64,000 nt of DNA, taken from NCBI RefSeq assembly GCF_007859865.1, contig NZ_SJPI01000001.1, forward strand, positions 2,851,406 to 2,915,405, written 5' to 3'. Below are positions 51,632 through 59,991 of the stretch, one piece after another. Both the position numbers and the translations under genes were made by a program. Each line of letters opens with the position of its first letter. The first letter of the stretch is position 1. The notes beneath the pieces were generated by a model. It saw only the letters and a program-made list of their open reading frames with translations. It did no database searches and had not been told where the DNA came from. Source of the DNA: Rubripirellula amarantea (lineage in GTDB: Bacteria > Planctomycetota > Planctomycetia > Pirellulales > Pirellulaceae).

Positions 51632-53224
51632 ATGAGTCTTTGGTTCAAGACGTTTGTTTTCTTCCTGTTGGTAATTGTCTGCGTGAGCGATAGTTCAGCG
51701 GCTGACAAGCCGAATGTCTTGTTCATTGCCATCGACGATTTGCGGCCTGAACTCGGATGCTACGGTTCCCCGATTGCCGTGTCACCCAACTTAGATACCT
51801 TGGCGCGGGATGGGTTGCTTTTCAATCGAGCGTATTGCCAACAAGCGATTTGTCGCCCATCGAGAGCGAGCTTGATGACGGGATCGCGACCTGACACCAC
51901 GGGGCTCTACCACAACTACGTTGAACTTCGAGAGTTGCAGCCGGACATACTGACACTGCCTGAACACTTCATTGAGCATGGATACGAAGCCGCATATTGC
52001 GGCAAGATTTTTCATCAGGGTGACACCGACGAAGGCCGTTCATGGAGTCGTGATCGAGTCAAGAGCGTTAAAGGAATCAAGAGGCCCGTCGGTGCCTATG
52101 CACTACCGGAGAACAACAAACTTAAGAACGACAACATGAAAGCCATGTTGGCCAAGTACGGTCAACAGGCTCGCATGGGACTTGGCAGTGGGCCGGCATA
52201 CGAATCTGCAGACGTTGAAGACACCGCCTACGCCGATGGTTTCAATACCCAGCTTGCCATTGCCACGATGAAAGAGATGGCCGAGAACCCCGACAAGCCA
52301 TTTTTCCTTGCGATGGGATACAAGCTTCCCCATCTGAATTGGTGCGCGCCGAAAAAGTATTGGGATCTCTATGATCCCGCTGCAATACCCATGGCCACTC
52401 AGGACGCTGCTCCGAAGGACGGTGCGTCGATGGGTCTGCACGCCTCGTTTGAATTGCGGACTCGCGTTGGAATTCCTAAGTCTGGACCGCTCGGTGAGGA
52501 GCTTGCCCGCAAACTTAAGCACGCCTATCTAGCAAGCACGAGTTACGTCGACGCTCAAATCGGTTTACTAGTTGCTGCGCTCGACGAGGCCGGTCTTCGT
52601 GACAATTCCATCATCGTGGTTTGGGGCGACCATGGTTGGCACCTTGGCGACCTGGGGGTGTGGGGGAAAGCTACCAACTATGAAATTGCGACTCGAGTTC
52701 CCCTGATGATTTGGACACCGGGGATGAAGTCGCGTGGAACCCCGTCGGATGCACTCGTGGAGCTCATTGATATCTTCCCGACGCTTTGCGAACTTGCCGA
52801 GATCCCTATTCCACAGCACTTGGAAGGCAAGAGTTTCGTGCCGCTATTGGATGACCCCAAGCAGCCGTGGAAGGAAGCCGTGTTTAGTCAGTATCCCAAT
52901 CCGGCACTTCGTGAATGGGCCGCCAATCCATTGTCCGTCGGCATGCGTGAGACTTGGTTTGGCCCCCTCATTGAAGAAGTGGAAACCCGCATCAAGGATC
53001 AGATGGGTGACCGTTGGGACCGTGACTTGATGGAACAGCGATTGATGGGATATGCCACTCGCACCGATCGCTACCGATTGGTGCAATGGAAAGACACTTC
53101 CGCTCCCCAAACCAAACCGATCTTCATCGAGCTTTACGACCATCAAACGGATCCGGGTGAGACGCGGAACATTGCCGCCGGTCACCCCGACTTGGTCGCA
53201 AAGCTTTCTGCACTGACACCCTAG
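51632..53224 (+). CDS. Secreted sulfatase (iduronate-2-sulfatase-like)
   Basis: 530 residues from the ATG at 51632 (a TTG/GTG-type extension to 51575 is less likely). Signal peptide (FKTFVFFLLVIVCVSDSSA). Type I sulfatase motifs: VLFIAIDDLRPELGCYG (metal site), CRPSR at 74-78 (the Cys is the formylglycine precursor), YCGKIFHQ, GDHGWHLGDLGVWGK and PLMIWTPG. The DDLRPELGCYG form and the late HLGDLG block resemble iduronate-2-sulfatases. It would remove sulfate from polysaccharide, as in the operon it terminates. No EF-hand follows, unlike the other sulfatase. It is the last gene of the ECF operon, 69 bases after DUF1501. Confidence 0.9.
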   Translation: MSLWFKTFVFFLLVIVCVSDSSAADKPNVLFIAIDDLRPELGCYGSPIAVSPNLDTLARDGLLFNRAYCQQAICRPSRASLMTGSRPDTTGLYHNYVELRELQPDILTLPEHFIEHGYEAAYCGKIFHQGDTDEGRSWSRDRVKSVKGIKRPVGAYALPENNKLKNDNMKAMLAKYGQQARMGLGSGPAYESADVEDTAYADGFNTQLAIATMKEMAENPDKPFFLAMGYKLPHLNWCAPKKYWDLYDPAAIPMATQDAAPKDGASMGLHASFELRTRVGIPKSGPLGEELARKLKHAYLASTSYVDAQIGLLVAALDEAGLRDNSIIVVWGDHGWHLGDLGVWGKATNYEIATRVPLMIWTPGMKSRGTPSDALVELIDIFPTLCELAEIPIPQHLEGKSFVPLLDDPKQPWKEAVFSQYPNPALREWAANPLSVGMRETWFGPLIEEVETRIKDQMGDRWDRDLMEQRLMGYATRTDRYRLVQWKDTSAPQTKPIFIELYDHQTDPGETRNIAAGHPDLVAKLSALTP

Positions 53225-53236
53225 CCGAACATCAAA

Positions 53237-53941
53237 CTAAGGTTGCATGATCCAGTGCCGCTTCGGCGCTGCGTCAACTTCCGGTTTGGGAAGTGTTTCG
53301 AGCGAACGATCCTGAAACCGCAACGGACTCGGTGACGCGGTTTCCACTGGCATGTCGTACGACGGTTTAGCGCTGGCAAGCGATCCTGCCGCTCGTGAGG
53401 ACGGGTATTCGCGAGTAGGTTCCAACGCAACAAAACGCTCTGTCGTAGGTGCAACCACTGGCATGGTAGTAGGGGGAGCGGTCGATGGAGCGACGTCCAT
53501 CACGGCAAGCCGATCTTGGGACCGTTTCTGGTCACTGATCTCAGCGATCGCCCCCAATCGCTCTTTGGTAGAATCGGGACGTTCGATTGGCTCCAGCAGG
53601 TCTTCAAAGGTCAACGGCGCATCAATCCGACTGGGCCGACGCTGCGTTTGTCGGGGTCGTCGAATGGAATAGTCCGTGAACGCGATCGACGCGTCGCCAG
53701 CGGACTCGACTTCGTTCAGCAGGACTAGCTTCTCACCATCGTCGAGTTGGGATGCCAATTGATGCACCGGAGGTGCGTCGAGGATGGATTCCATCGGACC
53801 GGTGGCCTGAGTTGGAACGCTGGACGCGTCAGGAACGACGGTCGCTCGGCGAAACGGGAGTGCGGCGAGTGTACCGCCGGTGACGATTAAAACGCCAAGA
53901 GTCAAAGTGCGCAAAGGAGGGCTCGGAGCTGGGAGGAGCAA
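53237..53941 (-). CDS. Proline-rich membrane-anchored protein of unknown function
   Basis: 234 residues. An N-terminal hydrophobic segment (LTLGVLIVTGGTLAALPF, about 13-30) and a Pro/Ala/Ser/Arg-rich low-complexity rest with no domain I recognise. It has no ATG in front; a TTG at 53941 is the best start, and the frame is open for about 45 bases before it. The codon choice and composition look coding, but the start is uncertain. It converges on the sulfatase gene, 12 bases apart at the stops. On its other side, a perfect palindrome lies in the region shared with ychF. Confidence 0.55.
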   Translation of the reverse strand: MLLPAPSPPLRTLTLGVLIVTGGTLAALPFRRATVVPDASSVPTQATGPMESILDAPPVHQLASQLDDGEKLVLLNEVESAGDASIAFTDYSIRRPRQTQRRPSRIDAPLTFEDLLEPIERPDSTKERLGAIAEISDQKRSQDRLAVMDVAPSTAPPTTMPVVAPTTERFVALEPTREYPSSRAAGSLASAKPSYDMPVETASPSPLRFQDRSLETLPKPEVDAAPKRHWIMQP

Positions 53942-54075
53942 AAAAACGCGGCCCAGCCAAGCGGGAGAAGCTTGGGGAAGGGAACAGCGTCACCGCCAGC
54001 TTCGTCCATGAAACTATGTCATCGTTGCATCATGCAAAGGTTAGACATCGGCTTGTCCATCAGCTTTCGTGAGCA

Positions 54076-54098
54076 ATTCCACGAAAAAATCGTGGAAT
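54076..54098. promoter_or_regulatory. Perfect 9-base inverted repeat in a divergent promoter region
   Basis: ATTCCACGA (54076-54084) and TCGTGGAAT (54090-54098) flank AAAAA. It lies 135 bases upstream of the preferred minus-strand start and 117 bases upstream of ychF. The arms could bind a dimeric repressor, or form a hairpin in a leader. I do not recognise the motif as a known operator. Confidence 0.45.
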
Positions 54099-54214
54099 AT
54101 CATGGGAATGCGGCAGCTTGCCGTCCACCCACTTCGTCAACGTAGACTCGGGTGATACGATTCTGGGCACTATTTATCATTGTCCGTCCCCGATCTCTCG
54201 CGACCCGAATTCCT

Positions 54215-55306
54215 ATGGAAGCTGGCATTGTTGGCCTGCCGAACGTCGGCAAAAGCACCCTTTTCAACGCGCTGACCTGTTCTAAGGCGGCTCAAAGCGA
54301 AAATTATCCGTTCTGCACGATCGAGCCCAACGAAGGGATCGTGGCTGTGCCCGACGAACGCTTGGAACGAATCACCAAGTACATTGTGCCGAAAAAGATA
54401 ATTCCCACGTCCTTGAAACTGGTGGACATCGCCGGAATCGTCAAAGGTGCCAGCGAAGGGGAAGGCTTGGGGAATAAGTTTCTAAGTCACATCCGCCAAG
54501 TCGACGCGATCGTTCAGGTCGTGCGATGCTTCGATGACCCCGACGTCATTCACGTCTCTGGTCAAGTCGATCCGGTAACCGACATCGAAATTATCGAAAC
54601 GGAATTGATGCTGGCCGACATCCAGACCCTCGAGAACGCGTTTTCCAAGGCCGAACGCACTGCCCGAAGTGGTGACAAGGAAGCGAAGCTTCGCATGTCG
54701 GTCATTGAAAAATGCAACGCTCATCTTGCTCAGGATTTGCCGCTGCGAACGTTAACGCTCACCGAACCCGAGCTGGCTTCAATTTCCAGCTTTGGATTGA
54801 TGACCGCCAAGCCTATTCTCTACGTCGCCAACGTTAGTGAGACGGATTTGGAAGGCAAGGATCCGCTTGTTGCAAAGGTGCGAGAACACGTTGCCAATAG
54901 CGGAGCCGAAGTGGTTTGCGTTTGTGCGAAGCTTGAATCGGAACTAGCGGAATTGGACGAACCCGATCGCAGCGAAATGCTGGCTGAACTAGGCTTAGAC
55001 GAACCCGCCTTGAACCAGATTGCTCGCGGGACCTATCGGACGCTCGGTTTGGAAAGCTACTTTACCGCTGGCGAAAAAGAAGTGCGGGCATGGCCCATTC
55101 CTGCCGGAGCGACGGCTCCGCAAGCTGCCGGTGTGATCCACTCGGATTTTGAGCGCGGGTTCATTCGTGCAGAGGTCTACACCTTAGAAGACTTGGAAAC
55201 CTACAAGAGCGAAAAAGACATTCGCCAAGCCGGTAAACTACGTGTGGAAGGCAAGAGCTACGTCATGAAAGACGGTGACATTTGCCACTTCCTGTTTAAT
55301 GTTTGA
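54215..55306 (+). CDS. ychF: Ribosome-binding ATPase YchF (OLA1 family)
   Basis: 363 residues, the normal length. P-loop GLPNVGKST (7-15), [20 protein letters not shown] (switch II), NVSE in place of NKxD (which explains ATP rather than GTP preference in the family), and the C-terminal TGS-like domain [49 protein letters not shown]. It binds the ribosome and modulates translation under stress; cytoplasmic. An earlier in-frame start at 54152 is possible, but the ATG at 54215 gives the conserved N-terminus [11 protein letters not shown]. The next gene starts 59 bases later. Confidence 0.95.
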   Translation: MEAGIVGLPNVGKSTLFNALTCSKAAQSENYPFCTIEPNEGIVAVPDERLERITKYIVPKKIIPTSLKLVDIAGIVKGASEGEGLGNKFLSHIRQVDAIVQVVRCFDDPDVIHVSGQVDPVTDIEIIETELMLADIQTLENAFSKAERTARSGDKEAKLRMSVIEKCNAHLAQDLPLRTLTLTEPELASISSFGLMTAKPILYVANVSETDLEGKDPLVAKVREHVANSGAEVVCVCAKLESELAELDEPDRSEMLAELGLDEPALNQIARGTYRTLGLESYFTAGEKEVRAWPIPAGATAPQAAGVIHSDFERGFIRAEVYTLEDLETYKSEKDIRQAGKLRVEGKSYVMKDGDICHFLFNV

Positions 55307-55365
55307 TTGCAGTTACGTTTCACTTTGGGTCTCTCTCCCCCCTTTTTCCTCCTCCTGAGGGTTTC

Positions 55366-55938
55366 ATGAACAAAATGTTGATTCCAATTCTCTTTGCCTT
55401 AGGCACTGCTGTTTTCTGGGGATGTTACGGACCTACGATCGGTAACGCCGCTGCCCCGGTGGTGAATGGGGCAAAGTTGTGGACTCCGTTCAAGCCCTAC
55501 GTCTTCATCGGGATCGCTTACTTGGTGATTGCGATCGCGGGAGGGTTGGTGATGATGAGCGTTAAAGGCGATTCGTTCTCGTTCTCAGGCGATCACTTTC
55601 CTACGGCGAAGTGGGGATTCTTGGCTGGTTGCCTAGGAGCAGCAGGTGCTCTTTGTCTGACCACCGCAATGATGACCAGCAAGGGAAACGCGTTGCTGGT
55701 CATGCCAATTGTCTTCGGTGGCGCGGTTTCGGTAACTGCGATTGTTTCGATCATCAAGTTGCATGGCCACGTCAGCATCAATCCATTGCTTTGGGTGGGA
55801 ATGGCACTTACGGTGATCGGTGTTGTCATCGTGGCGATGAACACGCCGCACGGGCACGCTGCACCGGCTCCCAAAGTAGAGGCGACGGTCACGGATTCGA
55901 ACGCAACGACATCGGATCCAACGACGGCTCAGTCATAG
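55366..55938 (+). CDS. Membrane protein, EamA-like half-transporter or planctomycete family
   Basis: 190 residues with about five membrane helices (ILFALGTAVFWGCYGPTIG, YVFIGIAYLVIAIAGGLVMM, GFLAGCLGAAGALCLTTAM, LLVMPIVFGGAVSVTAIVSI, NPLLWVGMALTVIGVVIVAM) and a short polar C-terminal tail rich in Ala, Thr and Asp. The helix pattern resembles one half of an EamA-type transporter, but no substrate residues point to a compound. The ATG at 55366 follows a Shine-Dalgarno-like CTCCTCCTGAGGG; a GTG-like extension to 55303 is unlikely. It follows ychF by 59 bases; role unknown. Confidence 0.72.
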   Translation: MNKMLIPILFALGTAVFWGCYGPTIGNAAAPVVNGAKLWTPFKPYVFIGIAYLVIAIAGGLVMMSVKGDSFSFSGDHFPTAKWGFLAGCLGAAGALCLTTAMMTSKGNALLVMPIVFGGAVSVTAIVSIIKLHGHVSINPLLWVGMALTVIGVVIVAMNTPHGHAAPAPKVEATVTDSNATTSDPTTAQS

Positions 55939-55953
55939 TGTTGATGGCGTGAT

Positions 55954-56298
55954 ATGAGCGATCTTGATTGGCAGCGCGTCCGTGAAATCGACGCCGAAGT
56001 AACGCACGTTTGGATGGTCCGCACGTTTTTGAAACATGCGGATGAAGCGGAAGATGACGAAGACCTTCGCGACATTGTTCGCGATCTGTACGACTTCATC
56101 TTGGCCGTGGGGCCCGTGGACGAGGTCCAGGAACCCGCTGCGTACTTGAAAATGGCCAAGAAAAAACTCCGCCGCCTTCATCGGGCGACGGAGTTGTATG
56201 AAACGATTCAACCGGAAGTCAGCGGCCACACGAATTTCGTGATGGCCGCTCGTTCGCTTCGATTAGCTGTTGATCGCATCGAGATGCGGCTAACCTAA
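55954..56298 (+). CDS. Small conserved acidic helical protein
   Basis: 114 residues beginning MSDLDWQRVREIDAEVTHVWMVRTFLKHAD. It is acidic in its first 50 residues and helical throughout (EDLRDIVRDLYDFILAVGP, AAYLKMAKKKLRRLHRATEL). I recall this as a short conserved planctomycete protein, sometimes mislabelled amidohydrolase, but it has no metal-binding or catalytic motif. It starts 15 bases after the membrane-protein gene and is likely in the same transcript. Function unknown. Confidence 0.72.
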   Translation: MSDLDWQRVREIDAEVTHVWMVRTFLKHADEAEDDEDLRDIVRDLYDFILAVGPVDEVQEPAAYLKMAKKKLRRLHRATELYETIQPEVSGHTNFVMAARSLRLAVDRIEMRLT

Positions 56299-56310
56299 GG
56301 CCGTTTGCTT

Positions 56311-56381
56311 GCACTTATAGTTCTGCATGCACTTATAGTTCTGCATGCACTTATAGTTCTGCATGCACTTATAGTTCTGCA
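56311..56381. repeat. 18-base tandem repeat, four copies, spanning a stop codon
   Basis: GCACTTATAGTTCTGCAT repeats at 56311, 56329, 56347 and 56365 (the last lacks one base). The minus-strand MFS gene ends inside the fourth copy (Ala-Glu-Leu-stop). As 18 is a multiple of three, each copy would supply the same in-frame TAA. Confidence 0.95.
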
Positions 56382-57889
56382 CCGGGTGCTGGCTCGCCAA
56401 GTGCCGATGCCGCACCGTGTTCTTCTCGGGGCGATTTAAACGCGACCATTAGAATCAGGTAGAGAACCGCCATCGTGGCGGGAACCAAAGCTGTCATGCG
56501 AATCGCCATGCGACTGCCGTGAAGTGTTGCTTCGGCCACCGGTGGCGCGTCCACTTCGGCGTTAGCCTTGTTTTCGTTCCACCACTGATACTGCTCACGC
56601 AGTCCCTTGAAGCCTTCTTCGTTGATGGCGTCGCCGGCGATCGCGACATCGGATTCGATCGCTTCACCGTTGTCGCCAAGCATCCCAGCCTTGGATCCGT
56701 CGATTCCGACAATCGCAGGGAAGAACAAGAACTTATTCTCGTTAGGTGCTTTCACCCGAGCGAACGTCTCAGGATTGTTCTCTTGGATGTACTGCGACGC
56801 ATAGTAGTCCTGCTTGTAACCAATACCAGGACCACCGAGGTAACCGGCCGAAGTCATTCCCACAAAACCCATAAGCGCCATCGCAACGGTGGCACTTTGC
56901 GGGAATCGCTCGCCCACGACACCAAGCATCGTCGGCCAAAGGAACGTCTTGCCGAGAGCATAAACCGTGGCTGCGAAGAACATGAACGGGACACTGTCGC
57001 CGATGCTGATGAGGTAAAGTCCGCAAGCACCGATGCACGCACTGGCAAGCAACAGGCCAAGCGACGAGATGCGGTGGACGATTGGACCAGCAAAGAAACG
57101 CAGGCCAGTCATCAGCAGCGAGGTATAGATGAACAGTGCCGTTCCCAAGATTGCACTCGAAAGGATGTTGGATGTGATCTTATTAATCCAACTGTCCGTT
57201 CCCAGTTCCACGTAGCCAACACAGGCGTGTGCGATCAGCAGGATAATGAAGAACGGTCCGACTAGACGAGCGAACATGCCGCCGTAGGAAATGTTCCCGG
57301 ACTGAGCATCCGTTTTGGGAAACTTCTCTTTCAAGACGATAAAGCCATACATCGCCGTCGGAATCAAATAGGTAGCTAGCAGGATTTCCCATCCGATGCT
57401 GCCCTTAAGGAATACGATCAGACCGCCGATCACCAAACCGGCCGGCCAACCAGCGTGCAAGATGTTGAGGTAGTGCGTCTTTTGCTCGGGGTAAAGCGCC
57501 GCGGTAAGCGGATTGATCACGCCCTCGCAGATGCCGTTGCCGATGGCGAAGATAAACGCCGACCAGAATAAGATCGCGTAAACTGCGTCCTTGCCGGCGG
57601 CGTTGAACACAGGCGTCGCCGAAAACAGCAGAATCGCCGATACAATGTGACAAACAAAGGCGATCATCATCAGCGGCTTGTAGCCGATCCAATCGACGAG
57701 CAAACCTGCAGCCAAGATCACTAGTCCGAAGCCTAGCAAGCCGCCACCGGTGATTTGACCCAATTCGGTCATCGTGAAGCCGTACTTGTTTGACCAGATG
57801 TCCAACAAGCCGCCGCGAACGGCGAATCCGATTCCCGCTGCTATCAGCGTGAGAAAGCCGGCGACGAGTAGTGTTTTACGATTTTCCAT
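56369..57889 (-). CDS. Major facilitator superfamily (MFS) transporter
   Basis: 506 residues with about 12 membrane helices. It starts ENRKTLLVAGFLTLIAAGIG and carries MFS signatures such as GLLVDWIGYKPLM (loop 2-3), NGICEGVINPLTAALYPEQK and LHAGWPAGLVIGGL. An extended polar loop of about 110 residues is inserted between helices near 370-470. The family relation is to sugar or organic-acid carriers; the substrate is not known. It is monocistronic as far as can be seen. Its stop lies in the 18-base tandem repeat, beyond which the small acidic protein converges. ATG start at 57889. Confidence 0.87.
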   Translation of the reverse strand: MENRKTLLVAGFLTLIAAGIGFAVRGGLLDIWSNKYGFTMTELGQITGGGLLGFGLVILAAGLLVDWIGYKPLMMIAFVCHIVSAILLFSATPVFNAAGKDAVYAILFWSAFIFAIGNGICEGVINPLTAALYPEQKTHYLNILHAGWPAGLVIGGLIVFLKGSIGWEILLATYLIPTAMYGFIVLKEKFPKTDAQSGNISYGGMFARLVGPFFIILLIAHACVGYVELGTDSWINKITSNILSSAILGTALFIYTSLLMTGLRFFAGPIVHRISSLGLLLASACIGACGLYLISIGDSVPFMFFAATVYALGKTFLWPTMLGVVGERFPQSATVAMALMGFVGMTSAGYLGGPGIGYKQDYYASQYIQENNPETFARVKAPNENKFLFFPAIVGIDGSKAGMLGDNGEAIESDVAIAGDAINEEGFKGLREQYQWWNENKANAEVDAPPVAEATLHGSRMAIRMTALVPATMAVLYLILMVAFKSPREEHGAASALGEPAPGAEL

Positions 57890-58142
57890 GGGCGGTCATT
57901 TAAGCTGGAGAGGGATGGGGGAGAGTATCAAACGCCAAATGCTGGCATTTGAGCGGCCCTCCGTCAAGAATACTGGCGGCTATTCCAACCAAAACGCAAC
58001 GTTAATCACGAGTGTCGGCCCGTGCTACTGTCACGGTCCGTATACTCTCTCTTAAAGACAAAGTTCCCGAATCAGCTGGCCAGAATTCTCTTTCTGGAGC
58101 TAATTTGGTTCACTTCCCCCCCTGCAAACAGGATCCCTCCCC

Positions 58143-58733
58143 ATGCGAACACTGCTAACCCTCGCTTTAACTCTCGGAGTCATGACAACAATGGCATCGC
58201 AACACGCCCGTGCCCATGAAGGCCATGATCACGAAGGTCATGAATGTGCCTTGGATTACAAAATGAAGACGATCGACGGCGACGAAGTTGATTTGGAAGA
58301 CTACGAGGGCAACGTGGTGCTGATCGTCAACACAGCGTCGAAGTGCGGTTTGACACCTCAATACGCGGGTCTGCAATCGCTTTACGAGAAGTACAAGGAC
58401 AAAGGGCTTGTCATCATTGGGTTCCCCTGCAACCAATTCGGTAGCCAAGAGCCCGGGACCGAAGCCGAGATCAAGACGTTTTGCAGTACCAAGTACAGCG
58501 TCACGTTTCCGATGATGAGCAAGGTTGACGTCAATGGCGACGACGCCGCCGCCATCTACAAGCACTTGACCAGCAAGGACCTCAAGCCTGAAGGTGCTGG
58601 CGAGATCAGTTGGAACTTCGAGAAGTTCTTGATCGACCGTGAAGGCCAAGTGGTCAATCGCTTCTCACCGCGTACCAAACCAGACGACGCAGATTTGCTC
58701 AAGGCGATTGAATCCGAACTGGCCAAGGGCTAG
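58143..58733 (+). CDS. Exported glutathione-peroxidase-family protein
   Basis: 196 residues. A signal peptide (LTLALTLGVMTTMASQHARA) is followed by a His-rich stretch (HEGHDHEGHEC) and a thioredoxin-fold peroxidase. Cys68 (NTASKCGLTPQY) is the peroxidatic residue, Cys96 (FPCNQFG) a likely resolving Cys as in thioredoxin-dependent GPx, and Trp157 (ISWNFEKFL) the third catalytic site. It should reduce peroxides in the periplasm. The His-rich segment could bind a metal ion. A strong terminator follows. ATG at 58143. Confidence 0.9.
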   Translation: MRTLLTLALTLGVMTTMASQHARAHEGHDHEGHECALDYKMKTIDGDEVDLEDYEGNVVLIVNTASKCGLTPQYAGLQSLYEKYKDKGLVIIGFPCNQFGSQEPGTEAEIKTFCSTKYSVTFPMMSKVDVNGDDAAAIYKHLTSKDLKPEGAGEISWNFEKFLIDREGQVVNRFSPRTKPDDADLLKAIESELAKG

Positions 58734-58772
58734 TACGAGCCAACCTTTGGCATCCTATTTGGACTAAACTAA

Positions 58773-58804
58773 CGCGGCGACCTACTTTAGGCCGCCGCGT
58801 TTTT
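58773..58804 (+). terminator. Intrinsic terminator after the glutathione-peroxidase gene
   Basis: CGCGGCG (58773-58779) pairs with CGCCGCG (58793-58799); CCT/AGG extends the stem after one mismatch, with an ACTTT loop. A run of five T follows (58800-58804). It is 40 bases past the stop codon. Confidence 0.88.
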
Positions 58805-58886
58805 CGTATCACGGAATTCATTCCGTCTACCCAATCCGTCGACATCTCAAGCCATCTCTGCAAACGGAACGATTCCGTTCGACGTT

Positions 58887-59738
58887 ATGAAAACCACTTC
58901 GCTGTTCCTGATCGCGTTTCTTGCATTTTCCGTCACTGCCATCGCGGGGGAACCGTTACTAAAGTCCGGCGATACGGTTGCGTTTGTCGGGGGCACATTT
59001 GTCGAACGGATGCAGCAAAGTGGCGCGATCGAAGCCGAGCTGCAATGTCGACGTCCAGATTGGAAACTGAGGATCCGCAACGTTGGTTGGTCCGGTGACG
59101 ACGTTCATGGCATGGCTCGCAAGGTCTTTGATGGACCCGGAAATGGCTATGCTCGCTTGATGCAAGACATTGAAACCTCCAAGGCAAACGTCGTGGTTGT
59201 CGCCTACGGACCTTCGGAAGCTTCCGACGGAGATGAATCGGTCCAGCGGTTTGGCCCTGGACTGGAAAAACTGATTGCTGATTTGAAAGCTAGCGACAAA
59301 CGCGTGATCCTTGTCACACCCATCGCGATGCCGGGTTACCGAGTGCCCGGATACGAAGATGCGATTGCGCGGTGCCAATCCGTCGTTCGCATGGTGGGTG
59401 AACAAGCCGATTCGCCTGTGGTTGATTTAACATGGAAGCCGAGCCCGAGCGAAGTGATCGACAGTGGCCTGCTTCCCAACGACGAAGGTTACGCAAGCCT
59501 GGCTGATGAGCTCGCCGATTCCCTCGTTGGCGGCAAACCTTGCGATCAGCGTCACGACAAGCTCGCCGAAGCGATCACGGCAAAGAATCAATTGTTCTTC
59601 CACCGCTACCGCCCGCAAAACGAAACGTACTTGTTGTTGTTCCGAAAACATGAGCAAGGCAACAACGCGGTCGAGTTACCGCAGTTTGATCCGTTGGTGG
59701 AATCGGCAGATCAGGATGTCTGGGCAGCCGCAAAATAA
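58887..59738 (+). CDS. Secreted SGNH-fold protein lacking catalytic residues
   Basis: 283 residues with a signal peptide (SLFLIAFLAFSVTAIAG). Sequence blocks follow SGNH order: VAFVGGTFVERM (block I, Gly-Gly-Thr in place of Gly-Asp-Ser), NVGWSGDDVHG (block II), VVVAYGPSEASDG (block III, Pro-Ser in place of the Asn), and a C-terminal part reading SGLLPNDEGYASLADELADS where DxxH would be. Catalytic Ser, Asn and His are therefore not seen. The protein may bind glycans or be structural. It is unlike the intact SGNH gene at 19-20.5 kb. A GPx-type terminator separates it from the previous gene. Confidence 0.75.
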   Translation: MKTTSLFLIAFLAFSVTAIAGEPLLKSGDTVAFVGGTFVERMQQSGAIEAELQCRRPDWKLRIRNVGWSGDDVHGMARKVFDGPGNGYARLMQDIETSKANVVVVAYGPSEASDGDESVQRFGPGLEKLIADLKASDKRVILVTPIAMPGYRVPGYEDAIARCQSVVRMVGEQADSPVVDLTWKPSPSEVIDSGLLPNDEGYASLADELADSLVGGKPCDQRHDKLAEAITAKNQLFFHRYRPQNETYLLLFRKHEQGNNAVELPQFDPLVESADQDVWAAAK

Positions 59739-59991
59739 TTGCTAGCAACTCAGATACCGATCTTCATTCTCGCAAACCCCCGTTTTCGTTGATAAAACCA
59801 GACTTGGCCCGGTTTCACGATTTTCGTTAAACTCCCAGGCCTACGTAGCCGAGTGCCGCGCGGTTTTCTTCACAAGATGTGAAGCCGATGTGGGAGACAA
59901 GCTTGGCTTGAACAGCGTTTTGACGGTTGAGTTTGATGCTCAGCCAATTCCGTCAGGACGCTGCGACCGTAAGGGACCAGGGAGGGATTCA

